Below are positions 1 to 8,165 of a stretch of 64,000 nt of DNA, piece after piece. Where the stretch lies: the NCBI RefSeq assembly GCF_000379825.1, contig NZ_KB903814.1, forward strand, positions 496,001 through 560,000, written 5' to 3'. The stretch's first letter is position 1; each line of letters starts with the position of its first letter. The stretch comes from Longispora albida DSM 44784 (GTDB lineage Bacteria; Actinomycetota; Actinomycetes; Mycobacteriales; Micromonosporaceae). The translations under genes and the position numbers were made by a program. The notes under the pieces are model-generated. The model made no database searches and had not been told where the DNA came from. It saw only the letters and a list, made by a program, of their open reading frames with translations.

Positions 1-568
1 CGTGGTTCTTCACGGTCCCCTCGCTGACGTACAGGGCAGCGGCGATCTCCCGGTTGCTGGCCCCGGCGGCGAGCTGCCGGAGCACGTCCAGCTCCCGCCC
101 GGTCAGGTCAGGTACCGGGCCGGTGGCCGCCGCCGGGCCCAGCCGGCCCAGTGCCTCGGCCAGGCGGGCCGTCGCGGCGGGGCCGAACGAGCCGGTGCCG
201 GCGTGGGCGAGCCGGACGGCGCGGGCCAGCTCGGCGGCAGGCAGGTCCTTCAGCAGGTACCCGGCTGCCCCGGTCCGCACGGCGTGCACCACGTGCTCCT
301 CGTCGTCGAAGGTGGACAGCATCAGCACCTGGCAGCCGGGCACCCTGGCCCGGAGCTGGGCCGTGGCCGACACCCCGTCGAGTACCGGCATCCGCACGTC
401 CATCAGCACCACGTCTGGCCGGAGTTCGAGTGCGCGCTCGACGGCTTCCTGACCGTCGGCGGCCAGCCCGGCCACGACGACGCCGTCTTCCAGGCCGAGT
501 AGCGCGGCCAGCGATTCGCGGATGAGCCGCTGATCGTCGGCGATGAGTACCCTGACCGGCTCGGTCAC
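1..568 (-). CDS. LuxR/NarL-family response regulator (C-terminus cut off)
   Basis: This is the cytoplasmic output half of a two-component system. The N-terminus reads as a receiver domain (VTEPVRVLIADDQRLI, acidic pocket, then phospho-acceptor Asp in DVVLMDVRMPVLDG). The part nearest the window edge is a LuxR helix-turn-helix (NREIAAALYVSEGTVKNH). The GTG start at 568 overlaps the TGA of the upstream kinase (GTGA), so the two are translationally coupled. The last helix and stop codon lie outside the window. The target genes cannot be told from the sequence. Confidence 0.9.
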   Translation of the reverse strand, partial: MTEPVRVLIADDQRLIRESLAALLGLEDGVVVAGLAADGQEAVERALELRPDVVLMDVRMPVLDGVSATAQLRARVPGCQVLMLSTFDDEEHVVHAVRTGAAGYLLKDLPAAELARAVRLAHAGTGSFGPAATARLAEALGRLGPAAATGPVPDLTGRELDVLRQLAAGASNREIAAALYVSEGTVKNH

Positions 569-1665
569 GCCCCACCGCCAGCCGGGATCGTCACCGCGAG
601 CTGTGAGCCGGTGATCCGCAGTTCCCCGCCGGCCAGCGCGACGCGCTCCCGGATGCCGCGCAGCCCGCCGCCTTCCGGGCCGCCGATCCCTGGGCCGTCG
701 TCGGTGACGGTCAGCTCGGCGGCGCGGCCGGCGAACGACACCTCAACGTCCACTGTGGTGGCTCCGGCGTGCCGGCGGGCGTTGGTGACGCCTTCCTGCG
801 CGATCCGGTACACGGTGAGCAACGTGGCCGGATCCCAGCCGCCGTGGTCACCCGAGATGACGCAGCGGACAGCGGGCGGCCCCGGGAGCGCTTCCAGCCC
901 GCGCAGCGCTGACGGCAGTTCGATGCCCTCCCGCAACGCCGTCAGCGAGTGCCGGACGTCCGCGAGCGCTTCCCGCGCCGAGTGTCTCGCGTCGGCCAGC
1001 GCCCGGCGGCTCACCTCCGGATCACGCTCGCTGAACGCGACGGCCTGGTCGAGCAGCAGCGTCACGGTCGTCAGGTGCTGCCCGAGATCGTCGTGGATCT
1101 CCCGGGACAGCCGGTTGCGCTCGGCCTGCGCTGACAGCTCCCCGATCCGCGCCGCGTACCTGGCCAGCCGCTCGCGGGCCGCCCGCTCGGCAGCCGCCGA
1201 CTCGGCGAGCGCCATGACCAGCGCGAGCCCGAGCCCCAGCATGACGAGATCGGCCATGCCGTCCCGGCTCCCGTACCGCGCGGCTGCGGCCAGCCCCAGG
1301 CAGCCCGCAGCGAGCCCCGCACCGGCCCACCGCCCGAAGGCCAGGTACCCGGCGAACGGCACGAGCGCGAACAGCACCTCCGACAGCCCCGACCCGTCAC
1401 CGGCCACCACGGCACCGGTCAGGATCACGCGGGCCACGAGCAGGCCGGCCGCGCGCCACGTACGCGGCTCGGCTGGCAGCAGTTCGAGCCCGGCCAGGGC
1501 CGCCAGCGCGGCGCCGAACAGCACGGGTGAACGCGGGCCGGCGTCACCGGCCGGCAGGAGACCGGCGAGCAGCACCGCACCGTACACAAGGAAAAGCGCC
1601 CATCGCGGGAACATGATCCGCAGGTTATCCGCAGAGCTGGACCACGTCGACATGCCGGAAGTCAT
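565..1665 (-). CDS. Sensor histidine kinase, HisKA_3 type
   Basis: This is a membrane sensor kinase of the NarL-partner class. About six hydrophobic segments fill residues 20-150. A HisKA_3 dimerisation box follows, with the phospho-acceptor His in SREIHDDLGQHLTTV, and then a HATPase domain (N-box GVTNARRHAGATT, DDGPGIGG, GLRGIRERVALAGG). There is no separate periplasmic domain, so the signal is probably sensed within the membrane. Its stop overlaps the start of the response regulator, its evident partner. The start is uncertain: 1665 is the longest form, and ATG at 1614 (MFPRWALF), directly before the first membrane segment, is a good alternative. Confidence 0.88.
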   Translation of the reverse strand: MTSGMSTWSSSADNLRIMFPRWALFLVYGAVLLAGLLPAGDAGPRSPVLFGAALAALAGLELLPAEPRTWRAAGLLVARVILTGAVVAGDGSGLSEVLFALVPFAGYLAFGRWAGAGLAAGCLGLAAAARYGSRDGMADLVMLGLGLALVMALAESAAAERAARERLARYAARIGELSAQAERNRLSREIHDDLGQHLTTVTLLLDQAVAFSERDPEVSRRALADARHSAREALADVRHSLTALREGIELPSALRGLEALPGPPAVRCVISGDHGGWDPATLLTVYRIAQEGVTNARRHAGATTVDVEVSFAGRAAELTVTDDGPGIGGPEGGGLRGIRERVALAGGELRITGSQLAVTIPAGGGA

Positions 1666-1735
1666 GTGCCGTCCGGCGGTGAAGTCTCGCCTTTGTGCAC
1701 TTCAGCAGGCCGGCGGGCTTTCCTAGGTTTCCGGC

Positions 1736-2293
1736 ATGGATTTTCTTCTTCGTTTCGGCAGGGTCAGCGGCATCGCGGCCGGAGCACTGATCGCCGTGCC
1801 CGGCACCATCGAGGCCTTCACCGGCGAAACCACCCTGACCAGCGTGCTCATCGCCGTCTCGCCCACCTTCGCTTTCCCGCTTCTCACCGCGCTGTACCTC
1901 ACCCAGCGTCACCGCGCCGGGAAACTCGGCCCCGCCGGATACGCGGCGAACGTGATCGGCCTCGGCTTGTTCGGCGGGGCGGCTTTCGCGCTCAATCTCG
2001 TGGTGTTCTTCACCGGCGGCACGCCGCCGACGCAGACCCGGATCGCATTGCTGTGCTCGGTCGCCGTCTTCTGCGCCGGGGTGCTGTTGTTCGGCGCCAG
2101 TCTCGTGAAAGCGCGCGTTCTCCCGCTCGTGCCGTCCATCGCTTATGGACCAGCGTTTTTCGCGCTCGCTTTCGCCTCCCGGCTGCCCGACTCCCCGCTG
2201 ACGAGCGGGCTGCACCTGCTGGCCGGCGGCGCGGTGTGCTGGCTGGCCGTCGCGCTGGGCAACCGGGCCGGATCGGCCGCTCCCGCGAGCTGA
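1736..2293 (+). CDS. Small integral membrane protein, unknown function
   Basis: The 185-aa product starts MDFLLRFGRVSGIAAG and contains about five to six hydrophobic helices separated by short loops, with no catalytic motif I recognise. It reads divergently from the kinase gene. The 70-bp gap between them must hold both promoters, so it may belong to the same response, but that is inference. Codon use is typical of the neighbours. I do not recognise the family. Confidence 0.7.
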   Translation: MDFLLRFGRVSGIAAGALIAVPGTIEAFTGETTLTSVLIAVSPTFAFPLLTALYLTQRHRAGKLGPAGYAANVIGLGLFGGAAFALNLVVFFTGGTPPTQTRIALLCSVAVFCAGVLLFGASLVKARVLPLVPSIAYGPAFFALAFASRLPDSPLTSGLHLLAGGAVCWLAVALGNRAGSAAPAS

Positions 2294-2376
2294 CCCCGGC
2301 TGATATCCCCTGCGGCAGGGCGATCCGTGTCATCATCGACGATCCGCCATCCACGATGATCCACACTGGAGGGACG

Positions 2377-2790
2377 ATGCCGAGGCTCAACCACCCCGAC
2401 ACCCTGCTGTCCGAGATCCGCGATCTCCGCCGGCGGCTCCAGCTGCTGGAAGCCGGCCGGCCGCCCCGCCAGAGCATGGTGGCTCCCACATCCCCGGCAT
2501 CGTCGTTCCTCCCGGTCAGGCCGGAGGACTGGCCCGGTACCGGCTCCGGTTACTGGGAGGCGCTGCTGTCCGCGGAGTTCCCCGCCGCAACGGCCATCGA
2601 GGTGACGGTCGCCCCCGGCCCGGGAACAGAGGGCGAGGCTCGCGTGCTCCTCGACGGCACCGTGACCGGCGCCCCGGTACCCGCCGGGAAGCATCGCTTG
2701 CTGCTCCCGGCGGGCGGCCGGGTCACTGTGGAGGCCCGCCGGATCCGGGGCGAGGGCCTGGTCCGGGTCATGGCGGCCCGGGAGGATTGA
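2377..2790 (+). CDS. Hypothetical protein with N-terminal coiled-coil-like helix
   Basis: The 137-aa product starts MPRLNHPDTLLSEIRDLRRR. The first 25 residues form a charged heptad-like helix (LLSEIRDLRRRLQLLE), followed by a Pro/Ser linker and a beta-rich domain (EVTVAPGPG, ARVLLDGTV, GGRVTVEARRI). Such proteins occur in actinomycete and phage genomes as small structural proteins, but I do not recognise a function. The start was chosen because GGAGGG at 2368-2373 precedes the ATG. An in-frame ATG at 2356 lacks a ribosome-binding site. Confidence 0.65.
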   Translation: MPRLNHPDTLLSEIRDLRRRLQLLEAGRPPRQSMVAPTSPASSFLPVRPEDWPGTGSGYWEALLSAEFPAATAIEVTVAPGPGTEGEARVLLDGTVTGAPVPAGKHRLLLPAGGRVTVEARRIRGEGLVRVMAARED

Positions 2791-2840
2791 GCACCGGCTC
2801 CCGCTGGGTAACCCCTCAGGGAGACCTGCGGAGGTGTGTC

Positions 2841-3344
2841 ATGAGAAGCAGCGCACGGGCACTCGGGCACGCGATCCACCCGATGCTGATCGTCTTCCCG
2901 CTGGGCCTGCTCAGCACTGCGGTGGTTTTCGACATCCTGCACCTGTTCACCAACCGTGCCGGGTTCCAGGTCGCCGCGGCGTACATGATCGGTGCCGGGG
3001 TGCTCGGCGGGCTGGTGGCCGGGGTCTTCGGTTTCGCTGACTGGCTGGGCATCCCGCCGGGTACCCGGGCCAGGCGTGTAGGTGCTGTGCACGGTCTGGG
3101 CAACGTGGTCGTGCTGGTGCTGTTCGCCGTGAGCTGGCTGCTCCGCGCGGACTCCGCCGACTGGGCGGCGACCGGCGTCGCCCTGGGGCTGAGCTTCGCC
3201 GGGGCCGTCCTGTCCGTGCTCACGGGCTGGCTCGGCGGCGAGCTGGTCCAGCGCCACGGCGTCAGCGTCGACGACGACGCCAGCCTGGACGCCACCAGCA
3301 CCCTGGCGTCCCGCCCGGGTGGCGGACGGCCCCGGCAGGTCTGA
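2841..3344 (+). CDS. DUF2231-like membrane protein
   Basis: The 167-aa product is a four-helix membrane protein. It begins MRSSARALGHAIHPMLIVFP, and the HAIHPMLIVFPLGL opening and GFADWLGIPPGT loop are typical of DUF2231 proteins. These are sometimes linked to haem or redox membrane chemistry, but the function is not settled. The start at 2841 follows GGAGG at 2830-2834. A longer reading from 2787 would overlap the preceding gene and lacks a better ribosome-binding site. The C-terminus is hydrophilic and cytoplasmic. Confidence 0.75.
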   Translation: MRSSARALGHAIHPMLIVFPLGLLSTAVVFDILHLFTNRAGFQVAAAYMIGAGVLGGLVAGVFGFADWLGIPPGTRARRVGAVHGLGNVVVLVLFAVSWLLRADSADWAATGVALGLSFAGAVLSVLTGWLGGELVQRHGVSVDDDASLDATSTLASRPGGGRPRQV

Positions 3345-3348
3345 GCGA

Positions 3349-3816
3349 TCAGGGCAGCTCGCCGCCGGTGTTCCGGATCATCTGCCGGAGGACCTTCAGC
3401 GCGGTCACGTAGTCCGCGTCGTCGATGCCGTCGTGGATACGCCCCCGGATCTCCGGGGTGTGCCGCTTGAGGCTGAGCCGGGCAGCCTCGCCGGCCTCGG
3501 TGATCCACAGCCGCCCGTCAGCGTCGCGGGTCACCCAGCCGCGTTCGAGCAGGGTCACGGACTCGGCGTCCAGGTCGTCCTCCGCCCGGAGGTAGGTGCG
3601 CATCGCCTGGCGGAGTTCCGGGATGGTCATGCCGTGGCCGTCGGCGGAGATGTCGTGCGGCGACAGGTTCCTGAGGATCCAGAATCCCGGCTGGGTGAAG
3701 CCGAGTTCCGCCTGGCGGGCGCGGGTGAAGCCGATGAGCGCCTCGTAGGCCAGGCCGGTCCAGTAGGCGGCGGGCTGTGCGGCGAGCTCTGCGTCGGAGA
3801 TGCGTTCGGTGGTCAT
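3349..3816 (-). CDS. MarR-family transcriptional regulator
   Basis: The 155-aa product is a winged-helix DNA-binding protein. A helical dimer region (AYEALIGFTRARQAELGFTQ) is followed by recognition and wing segments (MTIPELRQAMRTYLRAEDDLD, LLERGWVTRDADGRLWITEAGE). The line ...LERGWVTRDADGRLWITEAG is the usual MarR wing. ATG at 3816 has a GGAAGAG ribosome-binding site. An upstream in-frame TTG at 3840 is less likely. The converging neighbour stops four bases away. A palindrome upstream suggests autoregulation. Confidence 0.8.
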   Translation of the reverse strand: MTTERISDAELAAQPAAYWTGLAYEALIGFTRARQAELGFTQPGFWILRNLSPHDISADGHGMTIPELRQAMRTYLRAEDDLDAESVTLLERGWVTRDADGRLWITEAGEAARLSLKRHTPEIRGRIHDGIDDADYVTALKVLRQMIRNTGGELP

Positions 3817-3884
3817 GGCTCTTCCGTCCCTTCCGGACAATGATCAAGCTCCGCCCACGGTAGAACCTCAACCGCACTTCAGAT

Positions 3885-3898
3885 CAAGAACGATCTTG
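3885..3898. promoter_or_regulatory. Operator-like palindrome upstream of the MarR gene
   Basis: CAAGA-N4-TCTTG is a short inverted repeat nested in AGATC-N6-GATCT (3881-3896). It lies about 70 bp upstream of the MarR start and just beyond the end of the HAD gene. It fits an autoregulatory MarR operator in size and place. Binding is inferred only. Confidence 0.4.
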
Positions 3899-3923
3899 TA
3901 CCGGCTGCGCACGGGATCCGGGC

Positions 3924-4523
3924 TCACCAGCGGCAGCCCAGCCGCCGCAGATCCCGCCGGACCTGTTCGATGTCCCGGAAGAGAACCGTCCTCATCCCGA
4001 GCCGCGCGGCTGGCACAAGCGCCGGCTCCTTGTCGTCCACGAACAGGACCTCCCTGGCATCGGCCCGCGCCGTCGCGAGCAGCAGCTCGTAGATCCCAGG
4101 GTCGGGCTTGCGGATGCCTGCCTCGTGCGAGAACACGCCGCCCTTGAACAGGTGCAGGAACGGACTGCGGCGTTCGACCGCCTCGATCCGTTCCGCGACG
4201 TTGTCGGAGAGGTAGTACACGTCATAGTGCGGCGCGAGGTCACGGATCAGATCGCGGGTTCCCTCGTTGACCCGGTACCCGTCGAACCATCTCGCTTCGA
4301 GGTCGTCAGCGGGCACTGGCAGCCCGAGCCCCCGCCGGAATCCGGCCCAGAACTCGTCACGGGTCAGCTTGCCCTCCCGGTACGCGCTGCCCAGAGCACC
4401 GTTGAGCAGCTCCATCGCATGCGCCCGGTCCGTGCCGAACGTCTCGCACAGGTAGTCGGCGAATTCCGTGGTGCCGTCGCTGAACAGGACGCCACCCAGA
4501 TCGAACGCCAGCACAGTGACCAC
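3924..4523 (-). CDS. HAD-superfamily hydrolase
   Basis: This 199-aa protein is a cytoplasmic phosphatase-like HAD enzyme. Motif I is degenerate but recognisable (VLAFDLGGVLFSDG: the first Asp is present and the second aspartate position is Gly-Gly-Val, as in YihX/epoxide-hydrolase-type HADs). Motif II is YYLSDN, motif III the Lys of IRKPDPGIY and motif IV LFVDDKEPAL. The small cap (MELLNGALGSAYREGKL...) resembles alpha-D-glucose-1-phosphatase-like proteins. The substrate is unknown. It ends ten bases before the next gene on the same strand. Confidence 0.85.
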   Translation of the reverse strand: MVTVLAFDLGGVLFSDGTTEFADYLCETFGTDRAHAMELLNGALGSAYREGKLTRDEFWAGFRRGLGLPVPADDLEARWFDGYRVNEGTRDLIRDLAPHYDVYYLSDNVAERIEAVERRSPFLHLFKGGVFSHEAGIRKPDPGIYELLLATARADAREVLFVDDKEPALVPAARLGMRTVLFRDIEQVRRDLRRLGCRW

Positions 4524-4532
4524 CGCGCGATC

Positions 4533-5138
4533 CTAGAGCCAGCCGCGTTCCTCGGCGATCCGGGCCGCCTCGGGTGACGTGCGGGCGCCGGTCTTGCCGA
4601 TCGCCGAGGACAGGTGATTGCGGACAGTCCCCTCCGACAGGTGTACCTGCCTGGCCACGTCAGCGACCGTCCCGCCCGGAGCCGCAGCGATCAGCACCTC
4701 GCGCTCGCGGGGCGTCAGCGGGCTCGGGCCGGTGGCCAGCGACTCGGCGGCCAGGGCCGGATCGACGACGCGGAGTCCGGCGTGGACCCGGCGGACGGCG
4801 TCGGCGAGCTGCTCCGGCGGCGAGTCCTTCACCACGAACCCGGCAGCGCCGGCCGCCATCGCCCTGGTCAGGTACCCGGGCCGGCCGAACGTCGTGCAGA
4901 TGACGATCCGGACGGCCGGCATGGCCCGGTGCAGGGCGGCCGCAGCCGTCAGCCCGTCCATCACCGGCATCTGCACGTCGAGCAGCGCCACGTCCGGCTG
5001 GTGTTCCCTGGCCGCGGCCAGTACCTCGTCACCGGAGCCGACCTGGGCCACGACCTCGATGTCCGGTTCGAGGCCGAGCATCGTGGCCAGCGCGCCCCGG
5101 ACGAGAGCCTGGTCGTCGGCGAGGAGTACCCGGATCAT
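4533..5138 (-). CDS. DesR-like LuxR-family response regulator
   Basis: The complete 201-aa response regulator starts MIRVLLADDQALVRGAL. The receiver has the phospho-acceptor Asp in DVALLDVQMPVMDG, the conserved Thr/Ser at VICTTF and Lys at FVVKDSPP. The C-terminal HTH is LTPREREVLIAAAPGGTVADVARQ then LSEGTVRNHLSSAIGKTG. It is four bases downstream of its kinase, and both follow an ABC-2 transporter on the same strand. That is the order of DesKR-type and drug-sensing ABC operons, so it probably controls the transporter promoter. Confidence 0.9.
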   Translation of the reverse strand: MIRVLLADDQALVRGALATMLGLEPDIEVVAQVGSGDEVLAAAREHQPDVALLDVQMPVMDGLTAAAALHRAMPAVRIVICTTFGRPGYLTRAMAAGAAGFVVKDSPPEQLADAVRRVHAGLRVVDPALAAESLATGPSPLTPREREVLIAAAPGGTVADVARQVHLSEGTVRNHLSSAIGKTGARTSPEAARIAEERGWL

Positions 5139-5141
5139 GTG

Positions 5142-6311
5142 TCAGTCTCCGTTCACTGTGGCTTGCCCGCGCAGCCGGTACCCGCCGCCGGGCATCGCCC
5201 CGGCCTCCAGGGCCGCACCGGCCTGGGCGAGGCGCTCGCGGAGCCCGGTGAGCCCGTTGCCCGGCAGGCCTGGCGAGCCGGGCGGCGCTGCGCCGTTGTC
5301 GGTGATCTCCAGCCAGTCCGCGCCCAGCCGGATCTGGCAGCGGCTCGCGCCCGAGTGGCGCAGGACGTTGGTCACGCCCTCTCGTACCAGGTAAGCGAAT
5401 GGCTCGTGAAGTTCCTCGCGGACGTCGTCGACCGCGTGCGGCAGGTCAGCGAGGATCTGCCCGGCTGCCAGAGCTGCCCGTGCTCCGGCGATCTCGGCGG
5501 CGAGCGACGCGCGGCGGTAGCCCGACACCGTGGCGCGGACCTCGGTGAGCGCGAGCCGGGAGAGCCGTTCGAGGTCGGAGATCTCGCCGATCGCCTGGTC
5601 GACGGCCGCGCTACCGGCCTGACCGCTCGTCTCCAGGAGCCGGCGGGCCAGGCCTGCCTTCACAGTGATCGTGGTGAGGCTGTGGCCGAGCACGTCGTGC
5701 AGGTCGCGGGCGACCCGTTCGCGCTCCGTGACGACGGCGAGATTGGCCAGTTCGTGACGGGTGCGGACGAGCTCACGGCCGTTGCGGAGCAGCATGCCCA
5801 TCATGCCGGTGGTCGCGGCGATCGCCAGCAGCGCCAGCCACGAGCCGAAATGCGACCTGGTCTCGCCCCAGACCAGCACGACCAGCAGCAGCGTGCCGAG
5901 CAGCCCGCCGTTGAACAGCAGCATCAACCGCGTCGGCAGGGTCAGCGCCGCGACCGCGACGACGTAGATGTAGAGGGTCAGGCCGCCGAGCCCCTCGGTG
6001 GCGACCAGCACCGACGCGAGCACGGTCAGCCAGGCCAGCGCGGCGAGCCTGTACCTGAGCGGCGAGTGCCACACGCCGACCGACAGCACGACATAACTGA
6101 CCGCGTAGACGAGCAGGCCGGCGATGGACAGCACCTTCAGCCAGGCCGGCAGGTCACGCCTGGTGACCTCCAGCGCGTCCGGTACCAGGAACAACGCGAA
6201 GAAGATCGCCACGACGACGCCCCAGCGGCGGGAACCGAGCATGACCCGCGGCTCCTGCTCGGCGGCGTCGGCGGCCACCACCGGCGAGACATGACGATCT
6301 TGGGAACCCAT
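5142..6311 (-). CDS. DesK-like membrane sensor histidine kinase
   Basis: This is the 389-aa partner of the following response regulator. About five to six membrane helices lie in residues 25-180. They are followed by a HisKA_3 box with the phospho-His in VARDLHDVLGHSLTTITV and an ATPase domain (EGVTNVLRHSGASR, LEITDNG, GNGLTGLRERLAQAG). I place the start at 6311 (MGSQDRHVSPVV). A reading from 6368 would run through the right half of a long inverted repeat, which looks non-coding. Membrane-embedded sensing of lipid state or of an exporter substrate is likely from family knowledge. Confidence 0.88.
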   Translation of the reverse strand: MGSQDRHVSPVVAADAAEQEPRVMLGSRRWGVVVAIFFALFLVPDALEVTRRDLPAWLKVLSIAGLLVYAVSYVVLSVGVWHSPLRYRLAALAWLTVLASVLVATEGLGGLTLYIYVVAVAALTLPTRLMLLFNGGLLGTLLLVVLVWGETRSHFGSWLALLAIAATTGMMGMLLRNGRELVRTRHELANLAVVTERERVARDLHDVLGHSLTTITVKAGLARRLLETSGQAGSAAVDQAIGEISDLERLSRLALTEVRATVSGYRRASLAAEIAGARAALAAGQILADLPHAVDDVREELHEPFAYLVREGVTNVLRHSGASRCQIRLGADWLEITDNGAAPPGSPGLPGNGLTGLRERLAQAGAALEAGAMPGGGYRLRGQATVNGD

Positions 6312-6324
6312 GACTGCCGAGCAT

Positions 6325-6383
6325 AGAGGTCCTAACTCGATGGCGGTGGTGCTGGCGGCACCAGTCATCGAGTTAGGACCTCT
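6325..6383. repeat. Perfect 18-bp inverted repeat between transporter and kinase genes
   Basis: The arms 6325-6342 and 6366-6383 (AGAGGTCCTAACTCGATG and its exact complement) are separated by 23 bases. The right arm is followed at once by a second GC hairpin. The repeat lies 14 bp upstream of the kinase start and about 40 bp after the permease stop. In RNA it would form a strong stem. It could be an intercistronic attenuator or processing site that lowers kinase expression relative to the transporter, or a mobile-element footprint. Confidence 0.7.
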
Positions 6384-6385
6384 TG

Positions 6386-6407
6386 GCCCCGGCCAGGTGG
6401 CCGGGGC
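6386..6407 (-). terminator. GC hairpin after the ABC permease gene
   Basis: GCCCCGGCCA (6386-6395) and TGGCCGGGGC (6398-6407) form a ten-bp stem with a two-base centre, 18 bases after the permease stop codon. There is no clear T-run, as is usual in actinomycetes. Together with the adjacent 18-bp repeat it probably terminates or attenuates the leftward transcript. Confidence 0.5.
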
Positions 6408-6425
6408 TCCCGCCTGGTTTCCTCG

Positions 6426-7163
6426 TCACACCCTGACCGCGTCCGTCACGTACCGCCGGGCGGCCAGCAGGCCGGTGAGCAGCGCGTACCCGCCCAGTAC
6501 CGCGAGGGCCACGCCCAGGGTCGCCTTCGGGGCGAAGGCGGAGCGGCCGACCTCCTGGAGCCAGTACGTCGGCGTGACCTTCATGATGTTCCGCATCCAC
6601 TCCGGAGCCACCGCCGCCGGGATCCACATCCCGCCCAGCAGGCCCAGCGCCATCATCGAACCGCTGATGATCGGCTGGAGGCTGTCGGGGGAGGCGAACA
6701 TCCCGATCATGATGCCGAGCACCGCGAACGGGGTTACGGCCAGCCACAGCCCGCCCGTCGCGGTCAGCCACTGCCCGGCGTCCAGCTCGACGCCCCGGAT
6801 GACGCCGAGGATCGACACGATGACGATGCACGGCAGGGCCATCAGCATCGCCAGGGCACCCTTGGCCAGCATGTACCCGATCCCGGACAGCGGAGTCAGC
6901 CGCAGCTGCCGCTGCCAGCCGATCCCGCGCTCGAAGGCGATCTGCGCGCCGGTCGACATCGCCGCGCCCATCGCGCCGTACCCGGCCATGCTCACCATCA
7001 GCGAGGCGGTGACCGGCGTGCCGTCCGGGTACGCCGCGCCCTTGCCGGCCCACAGCCCGCAGTAGATCAGGAAGAGGACGGCTGGCATCACGATCGTGAA
7101 GACGCTGAACCGGATGTTGCGCAGCGTGATCCGGGCTTCCAGCAGCAGGTAACGGATGTTCAC
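6426..7163 (-). CDS. ABC-2 type transporter permease
   Basis: The 245-aa membrane subunit starts MNIRYLLLEARITLRNIRF. It has about six helices (FSVFTIVMPAVLFLIYCGLWAG; MLAKGALAMLMALPCIVIVS; LWLAVTPFAVLGIMIGMFAS; MALGLLGGMWIPAAVAPEW; VLGGYALLTGLLAARRYV). A typical ABC-2 signature, PLSGIGYMLAKG plus GGMWIPAAVAPEWMRNI, is present. Its ATG overlaps the TGA of the ATPase gene (ATGA). It probably exports a lipid, peptide or antibiotic together with that ATPase. The substrate is not predictable. Confidence 0.87.
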   Translation of the reverse strand: MNIRYLLLEARITLRNIRFSVFTIVMPAVLFLIYCGLWAGKGAAYPDGTPVTASLMVSMAGYGAMGAAMSTGAQIAFERGIGWQRQLRLTPLSGIGYMLAKGALAMLMALPCIVIVSILGVIRGVELDAGQWLTATGGLWLAVTPFAVLGIMIGMFASPDSLQPIISGSMMALGLLGGMWIPAAVAPEWMRNIMKVTPTYWLQEVGRSAFAPKATLGVALAVLGGYALLTGLLAARRYVTDAVRV

Positions 7164-8080
7164 AGGTTCTCCTCCGAAGTGAGCGCCAGGAACGCGTCTT
7201 CCAGGTTCACGGCGGCGATCTCGATGTCGTGGGCTGCGGGGAAGGCCGCGAGCAGCGCGCGCAGGGTCCGGTCGGAGTCGGCGCAGCTCAGCACCGCCCG
7301 CCCGTCCCGCAGTTCCAGGCCGGTCACCGAGGGCAGCCCGGCGAGCTGATCGGCCGAGGCCCCGGGTACCACAGCGCGCAGCGTGCGCCCGGACACCGCG
7401 GACCGGACCTGCGCGACGGTGCCGTCAGCGATCACCCGGCCCGCCCGGAGCATGACGACCCGGTCAGCGAACTCCTCGGCCTCCGCGAGGTAGTGCGTCG
7501 CGAACAGCACCGTCCGGCCCCGCGACGTGTACTCCCGCATCGACTGCCAGAACTGCCGCCGGATCTCGACGTCCATCGCGACGGTCGGCTCGTCGAGGAC
7601 GAGGAAGTCCGGCTCGGACACCAGCGCGATCGCGAACCGCACCCGCTGCTTCTGCCCGCCCGACAGCTTGCCGCACTTCTGCCCGGCGATGCCGTCGATC
7701 CCGGCCTGCCGCATCGTCTCGGCCGCCCGCTCGGGCCTGCCGTGCAGTGCGGCGACGATGGCCAGTGTCTCGCCGACCGTCACGTCGGCCCGCAGGTTGT
7801 CCTTCTGGAGCATGGCCCCGACCGACCCGCTGAGGACGGCCTCCCGGGGCGCCTTCCCGAAGATGGCGACCTCACCGGAGTCCGGCCGGCTCAGGCCCAG
7901 CATGATGTCCACAGTGGTGGACTTCCCGGCCCCGTTCGGGCCGAGCAGCGCGACCACCTCGCCGGGCGCGATCGTGAGGTCGACGCCGTCCACGGCGCGA
8001 ATTTCGCCGTAGCGCTTGTGCAGCCCGCTCAGGCTCAGCGCGGCCCCGGCCACGGCCTGCGCTGCGATCGTCTTCGTCAT
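7160..8080 (-). CDS. ABC transporter ATP-binding protein (DrrA/CcmA-like)
   Basis: The 306-aa ATPase energises the adjacent ABC-2 permease. The Walker A (GPNGAGKST), Q-loop (VGAMLQKDNL), signature (LSGGQKQR), Walker B (FLVLDEPT) and H-loop (FATHYLAEAEEFAD) are all intact. The C-terminal ~80 residues match the extension of drug-exporting DrrA-type ATPases. It is the first gene of a leftward set ATPase-permease-kinase-regulator. A palindrome at 8139-8154 lies in its promoter region and may bind the DesR-like regulator. Confidence 0.92.
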   Translation of the reverse strand: MTKTIAAQAVAGAALSLSGLHKRYGEIRAVDGVDLTIAPGEVVALLGPNGAGKSTTVDIMLGLSRPDSGEVAIFGKAPREAVLSGSVGAMLQKDNLRADVTVGETLAIVAALHGRPERAAETMRQAGIDGIAGQKCGKLSGGQKQRVRFAIALVSEPDFLVLDEPTVAMDVEIRRQFWQSMREYTSRGRTVLFATHYLAEAEEFADRVVMLRAGRVIADGTVAQVRSAVSGRTLRAVVPGASADQLAGLPSVTGLELRDGRAVLSCADSDRTLRALLAAFPAAHDIEIAAVNLEDAFLALTSEENL

Positions 8081-8138
8081 GCCCAGAACTCTGCCGGTCA
8101 GCCACCCCGGCCACCCGGGCCAGCCGTCACGACCTCAC

Positions 8139-8154
8139 CATGACAGTTGTCATG
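8139..8154. promoter_or_regulatory. Palindrome upstream of the ABC/two-component operon
   Basis: CATGACAGTTGTCATG is an inverted repeat of 7-bp arms around two bases, 59 bp upstream of the ATPase start and just beyond the stop codon of the XRE gene. It is well placed to be the operator for the LuxR-type regulator encoded in the operon. That assignment is inference. Confidence 0.45.
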
Positions 8155-8165
8155 CCCAAGCATGT

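Noticed and set aside
5142-6368. Longer kinase start at 6368
   Set aside because: The added residues are encoded by a perfect inverted repeat and do not resemble a kinase N-terminus.
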